Origin: Campylobacterales bacterium
GTDB lineage: Bacteria > Campylobacterota > Campylobacteria > Campylobacterales > Thiovulaceae
DNA length: 10,196 bases
Direction: 5' to 3'
NCBI GenBank assembly: GCA_012963895.1
Contig: DTUW01000036.1
Span: 1 to 10,196 of the forward strand
Positions 1 to 6,158 of the stretch are shown one piece after another. The notes under the pieces were generated by a model. It was not told the DNA's origin and made no database searches. It was given only the letters and a program-made list of their open reading frames with translations. Both the position numbers and the translations under genes were made by a program. Each line of letters opens with the position of its first letter. Position 1 is the stretch's first letter.

Positions 1-938
1 TTCATATCCAATCTATCCAGAAATGTATATCTCTTTTGTCCTAGATTTCTCTTATGGTCAATATAGCTATCTATTTCATCTTCTTGAAGTTTTTCAGATT
101 TGGTTATTTTTTCCTTGAACTCCTCTACCTTCTCCTCGCTCTCAGCTATTTCACTTTGGGCTAGAAAGTCATTGAGTATCTCTAATTTGTCATAGGAGAG
201 GTATTCAAGAGCCAAATCTTCAAGTTCTCCTGCCTTTTCGTTGATAATATCCTCTTCGTCGAGAGAGACCTCAAAGAGTAATCCATCTTCTTTTTGTTGG
301 AACTCTACATCTCTTTTAAGACTTGTGAGATAGTCCATTATCTCCTTATCCAACTGAGTTAGAAATTTGAAAGTGAAATTTTTATCCTCCTCAATTATCT
401 CAATAGTAGAGGCAACCCCTCTGTCTATCTGTTTCAATCCAAGGCTGTATATTAGGTGAATAACTCCATTGAGATTAGATGAGGTTGTAAAGTAGTCTCT
501 CCAAAAGAGTTGGAGGTTCGGCACAATAGACAGGTCGTAAATAACCTTTTTATGATAATCCTTGATTCCAACTTTCCGACTAATCACAATATCCAAATAG
601 CTTCTAACCCTAAGATTGATTAGCTCTTGTGATAGAGGCTTTATCAGATGGTCGATACACCACTTTCTAATCCGTTGAGGCTTATCAGAGACTGAAATAA
701 TTAGAGTCTCTCTATCCTTTTTGTATGCACTAAATGCTACCTTCTCCATGTCGTTTGAGACAAAAAGAATATCTATATCCTTCTGTTGGATAACCTCCAT
801 TGCCTCTTGTTCGTCATTTGTATCTAAGATATTGAGTATTTTGTCAAATTCATAGTGGTGGGCTTTGTAATCTTCTAAAAGCAATATTAGGTGGTTGAGT
901 TCATTCTCAACCGAATCGGCAACCAATATATTTATCAT
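1..938 (-). CDS. Degenerate receiver-domain protein, C-terminus beyond window
   Basis: This is an open frame of 312 codons that starts at ATG 938-936 and runs off the left edge without a stop. GGAG at 949-946 lies 7 bases upstream of the ATG, which supports the start. Residues 1-105 look like a response-regulator receiver: strand INILVAD (acidic D8), strand DIDILFV (54-60), a short ISVS strand (81-84) and the conserved Lys-Pro at K100-P101. The position of the phospho-acceptor Asp, at the end of the DIDILFVS strand, is occupied by S61, so ordinary phosphorylation is unlikely. Residues 120-312 are unrecognised, and 225-300 are strongly acidic and probably helical. The gene follows gltX2 by 25 bases on the same strand and is probably co-transcribed with it. 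It may be a protein-interaction or signalling adaptor. The receiver assignment rests on pattern recognition only, and the output domain is unknown. Confidence 0.75.
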   Translation of the reverse strand, partial: MINILVADSVENELNHLILLLEDYKAHHYEFDKILNILDTNDEQEAMEVIQQKDIDILFVSNDMEKVAFSAYKKDRETLIISVSDKPQRIRKWCIDHLIKPLSQELINLRVRSYLDIVISRKVGIKDYHKKVIYDLSIVPNLQLFWRDYFTTSSNLNGVIHLIYSLGLKQIDRGVASTIEIIEEDKNFTFKFLTQLDKEIMDYLTSLKRDVEFQQKEDGLLFEVSLDEEDIINEKAGELEDLALEYLSYDKLEILNDFLAQSEIAESEEKVEEFKEKITKSEKLQEDEIDSYIDHKRNLGQKRYTFLDRLDM

Positions 939-963
939 CTACCTGCTCCAAAGTTAGGAATAT

Positions 964-2259
964 TTACACTATTCTACCAAGATAATTTTTTAGTATTGGA
1001 TACAAAAGAGATAGCTCAGGTCCATGTTCGCTACCTGTTAATAGAATTCGTAGAGGTTTAAAAAACCTTTTTCCCTTCAATTTGCTTTTTTTCATTAGAA
1101 CTTTTTTGAACTCTCCAAAATCGTCAATAGTATCCATTTCACGAATAGCATTTTTGAGAATCTCAACCTCATCGCAAAATTCTCCACAATCCCTATTGTC
1201 TTTGAAAATAGCATCTATCTTAGTTCGTAATTCGTTGAGAGTTGAAGCCTCTTCGAGATATATCTTTGCAAGTTCTCCTATCTCTTTATCAAAATAGCCC
1301 AACCTCTTAGATAGCTCTTCACTATCCAATCTATGGAGATGTTTCCGGTTGAGAAACCGCAATTTATCTAAGTCAAATTTAGCAGGAGACTTGGAAATAT
1401 TTTCCAACTTGAACCATTTTATAGCCTCTTCAATTGTAAAAACTTCTGTTGGAGTTCTATTTCCGAGCAGGATTAGATAGTTTCCAATAGCTTCTGGAAT
1501 AAAGCCCTCACTTAGAAGCCATCGAACAGAGGAGCTATTATCCCTTTTACTCATCTTCTTACCTTCTGAATTTAGGATAATAGGCAAATGGGCATACTCT
1601 ATATTTTTACTATACCCCAAAGCCTCTCTAATAGCTATCTGTTTTGGAGTATTGGATAGGTGGTCTTCTCCTCGAATAACCAAAGATATATCGCTCAACA
1701 TATCATCAACAGCACAGGCAAAATTGTAGGTAGGTCGCTTATCTTGTCGGAGGAGAATAAAACTATCTATATCGTTAGGGTGAAATCTCTTTTTTCCCTT
1801 GATGAGGTCGTGAAATTCAATCTCTTTGTTCGGTTTTCGTAACCGAATTACAGAAGGTTTATCAGCTTCAAGCACCTCTATATTTGAGAGGTTTTCACAA
1901 GTTCCATCGTATCGATATGGTCTATTTTTCTGCTTAGCCTCTTCTCTCTTTCTCTCCAACTCATCGGGAGAACAGAAGCAGTGAAAAGCCTTTCCACTTT
2001 GGAGCAGATGGACTATAAATTGGTGGTGGAATTTGAAATTGTGAGATTGATAGATAACATCGCTATATTTGATTCCAAAGGTATCTAGAATCTCCAAAAT
2101 CTCTCTATCTTTACCTTCAATATTTCTATCTACATCGGTATCTTCAATTCTGATAATAAGCTTTTCGCCTCGTTGTTGAGAAACGATATAGTTGAAGATA
2201 GCAACCCGCAAATTACCAATATGTATATCGCCTGTTGGGCTTGGAGCAAAACGGAACAT
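964..2259 (-). CDS. gltX2: Glutamyl-tRNA synthetase 2 (GltX2, tRNA-Gln-charging type)
   Basis: This is a class I aminoacyl-tRNA synthetase of 431 residues. The HIGH motif appears as HIGN at 13-16 and the ATP-binding KMSKR loop at 235-239. Other family blocks are FAPSPTG (4-10), RIEDTD (37-42) and RGEDHLSNTPKQ (196-207). C94, C96 and C121 resemble three of the four zinc ligands of E. coli GluRS; the fourth position holds Asn. The protein resembles H. pylori GltX2 more than GltX1, as seen in the start MFRFAPSPTGDIHIGNLR, the block YNFACAVDD, and the C-terminal KGKRFFKPLRILLTG. In H. pylori this paralogue glutamylates tRNA-Gln, and the amidotransferase GatCAB then converts Glu-tRNA-Gln to Gln-tRNA-Gln; I infer the same role here. 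The ATG at 2259 has AGGA at 2270-2267, 7 bases upstream. The gene lies 34 bases after tRNA-Glu, with no terminator visible between them. The enzyme is cytoplasmic. Confidence 0.95.
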   Translation of the reverse strand: MFRFAPSPTGDIHIGNLRVAIFNYIVSQQRGEKLIIRIEDTDVDRNIEGKDREILEILDTFGIKYSDVIYQSHNFKFHHQFIVHLLQSGKAFHCFCSPDELERKREEAKQKNRPYRYDGTCENLSNIEVLEADKPSVIRLRKPNKEIEFHDLIKGKKRFHPNDIDSFILLRQDKRPTYNFACAVDDMLSDISLVIRGEDHLSNTPKQIAIREALGYSKNIEYAHLPIILNSEGKKMSKRDNSSSVRWLLSEGFIPEAIGNYLILLGNRTPTEVFTIEEAIKWFKLENISKSPAKFDLDKLRFLNRKHLHRLDSEELSKRLGYFDKEIGELAKIYLEEASTLNELRTKIDAIFKDNRDCGEFCDEVEILKNAIREMDTIDDFGEFKKVLMKKSKLKGKRFFKPLRILLTGSEHGPELSLLYPILKNYLGRIV

Positions 2260-2293
2260 GGAAAAATCCTAAGGAGGTATTTTAGAAGGAGGG

Positions 2294-2368
2294 TGGCGAC
2301 CCCAAGGGGATTCGAACCCCTGTAACCAGGATGAAAACCTGGGATCCTAACCACTAGACGATGGGGCC
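2294..2368 (-). tRNA. tRNA-Glu (anticodon UUC), CCA encoded
   Basis: Read on the minus strand this folds as a complete tRNA of 75 bases including a genomically encoded CCA (2296-2294). The acceptor stem is GGCCCCA paired with TGGGGTC, including one G-T wobble. The anticodon stem is CCAGG/CCTGG around the loop TTTTCAT, which gives anticodon TTC reading the Glu codons GAA/GAG. The T arm is CAGGG GTTCGAATCCCCT-like with the GTTCGAA signature, and the discriminator base is G. The gene lies between the amidase and gltX2 on the same strand. Confidence 0.97.
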
Positions 2369-2400
2369 ACAAACTTTTTAGAAGCTCTCTTTAAAAGAAC

Positions 2401-2412
2401 GGCGAAATTGTA
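2401..2412 (-). promoter_or_regulatory. Possible -10 region of the tRNA-Glu promoter
   Basis: On the minus strand TACAAT (2412-2407) is followed by TTCGCC, a G+C-rich discriminator of the kind seen at stable-RNA promoters. It would start transcription near 2400, about 32 bases before the mature tRNA end. No convincing -35 box is present. The upstream region is A-rich, as is usual for sigma-70 promoters of Campylobacterota. The call is tentative. Confidence 0.35.
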
Positions 2413-2435
2413 TCGGTATGTTTCTAAATTTTTTC

Positions 2436-3572
2436 TTAAAGAGAATTCTTTTTAAAATAGTCTTGAACTCCATTGGCTATCCCCCTTGCCAACCGTTTGC
2501 GATATAGTCTATCATTCAACCTTTTACCATCTCTATCACCTGTAACATATCCAACCTCAATTAGAATGGCTGGCATTTGAGCTCCGACCAATACCCAGAA
2601 AGGACCTCCTTTTACCCCTCCATCTCCAATGTGATAGTAATATTTTCTAAGTCTTGTAATAACATTGGTATGAATATCTATCGCCAATTTATGAGATTGA
2701 ACAATTTTCATACTACTTAAAGTATGGAGAACTCCCCTTATCTTCTTTCTCCTGAAATCTCTACCATTTTCAATCATAGCTATTCTTTCGGCTCTACTAC
2801 TTCTATCAGGAGAGAGGAAATAGGTTTCTATTCCATTTTTTGAGTGGTAATTCCCCTTTTTCGGTAGAGAGTTGGCATGGATAGATATGAAGAGGTCAGC
2901 ATTTTTCCTATTTGCGAATCTAGTTCTATCTCTAAGTGAGATAAATTCATTTTGACGACGAGTAAGATAGACATGGTATCCCATATTTTGGAGATATTCA
3001 GCAGTATATTTTGCTATATAGAAAACTATATCTTTCTCAACTGCTCCATACTTTTTACATATTGCCCCGCCATCTTGACCACCATGTCCAGGGTCGAGGA
3101 CAATAATTTTATTTCTCTTTTTCCCTTTTGGTTGAAATTCTATCCAGTGCTGTTTTTCCTGTTTCTCTTTTTCCTTACTCTTTTTCTCTTTTTTCTTCTT
3201 TTTTGTTCCAGTTTGGAACTGAAAAACTATTTTATTCTTGGAAATCTTGTATTTGAAATCTACCTCTCTATCATTTCTAAAACTGATACGAGTAATATCT
3301 TTTTTATATTGTCCAACATAGATACCATCTAAGAATTTTTTATCTTGAAATTTGAGAACTCCATCTCTGAAAAAGCCATCTTTTACATCAAAGATATATT
3401 TGTATTTCTTAGAATCCTTGTGGTAGAAGTGCCAATAATTGACCTCATCTTTTTCTAAATGTTTTTCGAACTCAGCTACTAAGCTATTACCACTCCAATA
3501 CAACTTTTCAAATTCATTTTTTCCAAATAGGGAAAGGGTGAAAAAGAGAAATAGCAGTAGATACCTAGACAA
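2436..3572 (-). CDS. Secreted N-acetylmuramoyl-L-alanine amidase (AMIN-like + Amidase_3)
   Basis: This is a periplasmic zinc amidase that cleaves the bond between N-acetylmuramic acid and the peptide stem of peptidoglycan. Residues 1-17 form a signal peptide (MSRYLLLFLFFTLSLFG). Residues 20-120 are beta-rich and probably an AMIN-type targeting domain. Residues 124-142 are a Lys/Glu-rich linker. Amidase_3 spans about 154-373, with zinc ligands and catalytic residues visible as H163 (DPGHGG), E179 (AVEKD), H232 (ISIHAN) and E339 (LIEVGY). The segment around 270-325, with its HIGDGGVKGGPF block, matches the regulatory and late part of AmiA/B/C enzymes. The start is TTG at 3572, two bases after the gspF stop. 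AAGG at 3585-3582, inside the gspF end, sits 9 bases upstream, and the next in-frame Met is residue 197, so TTG is the only reasonable start. Likely roles are daughter-cell separation or local wall opening; the gspF neighbour hints at the latter. Confidence 0.93.
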   Translation of the reverse strand: MSRYLLLFLFFTLSLFGKNEFEKLYWSGNSLVAEFEKHLEKDEVNYWHFYHKDSKKYKYIFDVKDGFFRDGVLKFQDKKFLDGIYVGQYKKDITRISFRNDREVDFKYKISKNKIVFQFQTGTKKKKKEKKSKEKEKQEKQHWIEFQPKGKKRNKIIVLDPGHGGQDGGAICKKYGAVEKDIVFYIAKYTAEYLQNMGYHVYLTRRQNEFISLRDRTRFANRKNADLFISIHANSLPKKGNYHSKNGIETYFLSPDRSSRAERIAMIENGRDFRRKKIRGVLHTLSSMKIVQSHKLAIDIHTNVITRLRKYYYHIGDGGVKGGPFWVLVGAQMPAILIEVGYVTGDRDGKRLNDRLYRKRLARGIANGVQDYFKKNSL

Positions 3573-3574
3573 AA

Positions 3575-4795
3575 CTACATACCTTGCAGATTGATTGAGA
3601 AGATAGGTAGCAACATAGCGGTAACTATTACCCCGATAGTTACCCCAACTATCAAAATGAGAGCAGGTTCTAACATTGAGAGAAATATATTGATTGCATC
3701 TCCATTTTCCTCTTGATAGAGAGAGGCGAGATTATCCAAAATTGCAGAGACCTCGCTAGTCTCCTCTCCAAGAGCTATCGCTTGAATAAAAGATTTATCT
3801 ATTTTGAATCGTCTATCATTTAGTAATGCTGTTGAGAACCGTTTCCCTTCTACTACTAGTTTGGAGGCATTGAGTATCTTTTCTTTGAGAACGACATTAT
3901 CCAAAGTTTGACCTGCTAACCTGATTGTATGGACAAAGGTTACCCCCGATTTGAGCAGAACAGAAGCCACATAGGAGAAGCGGGTAAGTTCTGAGGTCTG
4001 AATTACCTTTCCTAAGAATGGAACTCGTAAAAGAAGATAGTGAATAGAGTATTTGAAGCTATATACCGTCTTCATTGCAATAGAGAAGATGATAGCTACT
4101 ACCAATATCACGATTGCAATATAGAGCCAGTAAGCTCCCAAAAAATTACCTGTATCAATCACAAATTGGGTTAGTGGGGGTATCTCCTGTTTCATCTGGA
4201 CAAATATCGATGTTATCTTAGGAACTACGACGGTTAGCATAATGGAGACCATCGCGATTGAGATAAGTATTATGAAGGTTGGATATATCATAGCTTGGGA
4301 GATTTGTTTTACTATCCTATCTTGGGATATTAGAAAATTTGCCATTTCCCCCAAGACATCTCCTAAAACTCCGTTCTCTTCTCCTATTTTGATACTCTGC
4401 TTGTAGAAGTCAGGTAATTTGAATGAAGTTTGATTCTCTAATGCATAGTAGAAACTATTCCCCTCGTCTAACATTGTTTCAATAGAGGTTAGGAAATCCA
4501 ACATCTTGCCATCATCACTCTGAGACTTTGCTAATTTCACCGCTTGAAGGATAGGAATAGAAGCTTTTAGGTATATGGATAAATTTCTACTTAGATGGGC
4601 TAATTTCTTAGTAGCTATATCTGTTGCTCTAAGCTTCTCAATCCTCGCCCAGATAGATTGAGAAGATTCAACAACTTTCTCGTAAAAAATCCCTTTTGAT
4701 TTGAGTCGTCTCTTTGCCTCCTCTAAATCGGAGGCTTCTATTCGTCCAGATACCTTTTTACCCTCTCTATCTACCCCCTTATATTTGAAAATCAT
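3575..4795 (-). CDS. gspF: Type II secretion / type IV pilus inner-membrane platform protein (GspF/PilC family)
   Basis: The protein has 406 residues, the usual GspF/PilC length. A cytoplasmic N-terminal region (IFKYKGVDREGKKVSG, 2-17) is followed by two T2SSF repeats at about 65-190 and 270-395. Each repeat carries the hallmark GEE motif (GEENG 138-142, GEETSEV 343-349). Hydrophobic segments lie at about 169-192, 221-241 and 377-399, and the EIPPLT hallmark is at 204-209. GspF/PilC forms the inner-membrane platform that couples the assembly ATPase to pseudopilus or pilus extension. No ATPase, secretin or pilin gene is visible here, so I cannot tell secretion from pilus or DNA uptake (compare CtsF in Campylobacter). 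Its ATG overlaps the kinase stop in ATGA, with AAGG at 4806-4803, 7 bases upstream, and the amidase follows after 2 bases. The three genes are almost certainly one translationally coupled operon. Confidence 0.92.
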   Translation of the reverse strand: MIFKYKGVDREGKKVSGRIEASDLEEAKRRLKSKGIFYEKVVESSQSIWARIEKLRATDIATKKLAHLSRNLSIYLKASIPILQAVKLAKSQSDDGKMLDFLTSIETMLDEGNSFYYALENQTSFKLPDFYKQSIKIGEENGVLGDVLGEMANFLISQDRIVKQISQAMIYPTFIILISIAMVSIMLTVVVPKITSIFVQMKQEIPPLTQFVIDTGNFLGAYWLYIAIVILVVAIIFSIAMKTVYSFKYSIHYLLLRVPFLGKVIQTSELTRFSYVASVLLKSGVTFVHTIRLAGQTLDNVVLKEKILNASKLVVEGKRFSTALLNDRRFKIDKSFIQAIALGEETSEVSAILDNLASLYQEENGDAINIFLSMLEPALILIVGVTIGVIVTAMLLPIFSINLQGM

Positions 4796-6060
4796 TTAGA
4801 TACCTTGTCATAGGCAACTGGAACAATAATGGAGAATCTCGCCCCATTTTCTATATTTGATACCTCCAATTTTCCTTTGAAATTCTGTTCTATTATCATC
4901 TTTGACATATACAACCCCAATCCCGTTCCTATCGATTGGTGTTTAGTTGTGAAATATGGTTCAAATACTCTCTCTATTACCTCCTCTTTTATACCGCCTC
5001 CATTATCTTCTATAATTAGATAGGAAAATCCATTTTTCTCTTTTGATTCAATATGAATCTCTCCATTTTGTATATTTCTCTCTTCAATAATATCTTGACC
5101 ATTTTTTACCAGATTTATCAATACCTGTATATATTGGCTCTTTTGTCCAAAAAGTCTTGAATTATCTTGAATATCTTGAATTAGTTTTATCCCTTTACCT
5201 TGTAGTCCGTTCTTAGTGATGTTCAGTGCCTGCTCAACCACTTCTGATATATAAAACTCCTCTTTTGGGGTATCTCCTTTGAAGAAATTTCGAAAGTCGT
5301 CTATCGTGGAAGACATGTAATTTATCTGTTCCATTGCATCTCGTGAAACTTGGATAATATACTCCTTATCCAAACCTTCAAATAGAATAGAGTTCTCTAT
5401 ATCCTGAACCATCAAAGCCAAATTATTTAATGGCTGTCTCCATTGATGGGCTATATTCCCCACCATTTCCCCCAGAGATGCCAATTTAGCTTGTTGAAAC
5501 ATCAACCTATCTTTTTCTCTGTTTCTCTGAACCTCTCTATCTATCCGTTTTTGTAAAGACTTTTCCAATTTATAAAATCTCTTTTCCAAATTTCTATACT
5601 TTTTCTCTATATAGAAAACTGCTATTAGGGAGAATATGAAAAATAGATAAATTGTATATGTCTCCCATCTCAACTTTTGAATATCTGAGGTTGTGATATT
5701 TACTATTCTATGTTCGAGGGTATCTATCGATTGAGTAAGTTGTATCGATGAGGTGGAGTGTGAAATATCCTGCTCCAATCTATTCCAACTACTATGAACT
5801 ACCTCATCATCTAAATAGTGGTTGATAGACAAAATATCTTTTAAAAAATAGAGTTCTCTTTTAAATAGCTCTCTCTTCTTGGAAAGTAGCGAACTATCTT
5901 GGATATGTGCAATTTCGCTACTAAGCTGTTGTAACTTCTCTATTTTGTCAAAGAGAAGATAACTATTCTGGATAGTCTCAAATTTCCAATCTACAAAGAG
6001 CAAAATTAGAGAGGGAATCACTGCTATTGTGAATATTGCTAAATTGAATCTTCTAAACAC
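4792..6060 (-). CDS. Membrane sensor histidine kinase
   Basis: Residues are counted from GTG 6060. There is a membrane segment at about 9-23 and an extracytoplasmic helical sensor region at about 24-133 without a family I recognise. A second membrane segment lies at about 134-150 and a charged coiled coil at 151-190. The dimerisation helix contains the H-box GEMVGNIAHQWRQPL with phospho-acceptor H205. The ATPase domain has the N-box (LINLVKN, N320), the G1 motif EDNGGGI (D352) and the G2 motif GTGLGL (378-383). No response regulator is adjacent; the only receiver-like gene is the degenerate one at 938-1. The frame extends upstream to TTG 6081, but that codon has no ribosome site. GTG 6060 has a weak AGAG at 6071-6068 with 7-base spacing and gives an N-terminus FRRFNLAIF leading into the membrane, so I prefer it. 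The stop overlaps the gspF start by 4 bases, so the kinase probably works with the secretion-like protein and the amidase. Confidence 0.9.
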   Translation of the reverse strand: MFRRFNLAIFTIAVIPSLILLFVDWKFETIQNSYLLFDKIEKLQQLSSEIAHIQDSSLLSKKRELFKRELYFLKDILSINHYLDDEVVHSSWNRLEQDISHSTSSIQLTQSIDTLEHRIVNITTSDIQKLRWETYTIYLFFIFSLIAVFYIEKKYRNLEKRFYKLEKSLQKRIDREVQRNREKDRLMFQQAKLASLGEMVGNIAHQWRQPLNNLALMVQDIENSILFEGLDKEYIIQVSRDAMEQINYMSSTIDDFRNFFKGDTPKEEFYISEVVEQALNITKNGLQGKGIKLIQDIQDNSRLFGQKSQYIQVLINLVKNGQDIIEERNIQNGEIHIESKEKNGFSYLIIEDNGGGIKEEVIERVFEPYFTTKHQSIGTGLGLYMSKMIIEQNFKGKLEVSNIENGARFSIIVPVAYDKVSK

Positions 6061-6096
6061 CTCTATACTCTGGATAGACAAATATCGTTGTTTTGT

Positions 6097-6118
6097 ATTT
6101 TAACAAAAAATATATAAT
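6097..6118. promoter_or_regulatory. Divergent promoter region between the kinase operon and flhA
   Basis: The 77 bases between the two divergent genes are very A+T-rich. On the plus strand TATAAT (6113-6118) is a perfect -10 box for flhA, starting transcription near 6125; TTGTTT at 6088-6093 is a weak, 19-base-spaced -35. On the minus strand TAAAAT (6102-6097) could be the kinase -10 box, placing the start near 6090. The two cores nearly overlap, so mutual interference or shared control is likely. An inverted pair TTGTT (6088-6092) / AACAA (6102-6106) flanks the minus-strand box and could be an operator, but A+T-rich chance pairing is a fair alternative. Confidence 0.5.
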
Positions 6119-6148
6119 ACTCTTTCGCAAAACTTATAGTAAATATGC

Positions 6149-6157
6149 AGGATAGGA
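6149..6157 (+). promoter_or_regulatory. Ribosome binding site that decides the TTG start of flhA
   Basis: AGGA at 6149-6152 lies 6 bases before TTG 6159, and a second AGGA (6154-6157) follows at once. The nearby ATG at 6145 is in another frame and stops after 15 codons, so the TTG start is favoured. Confidence 0.6.
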
Positions 6158-6158
6158 A

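Noticed and set aside
2271..2293. Two perfect AAGGAGG ribosome-site matches on the plus strand
   Set aside because: No start codon at a workable distance opens a frame. GTG 2293 stops within about ten codons inside the tRNA complement. The motifs are the complement of the CCTCCTT copies on the gene strand.
2130..2372. An 80-codon minus-strand frame across the tRNA and the 5' end of gltX2
   Set aside because: It translates through the mature tRNA-Glu and then another frame of gltX2, so it is an artefact of the overlap.
2426..2448. A palindrome around GAATTC near the amidase stop as a terminator
   Set aside because: The symmetry is almost entirely A/T, leaves no loop outside the GAATTC centre and overlaps the stop codon, so it would not make a stable terminator hairpin.
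2952..3332. A 126-codon plus-strand frame rich in Phe, Leu and Ile that looks like a membrane protein
   Set aside because: It is antisense to the amidase. Its hydrophobic look comes from reading the complement of Lys- and Glu-rich codons in the amidase linker, and it has no ribosome site or family likeness.
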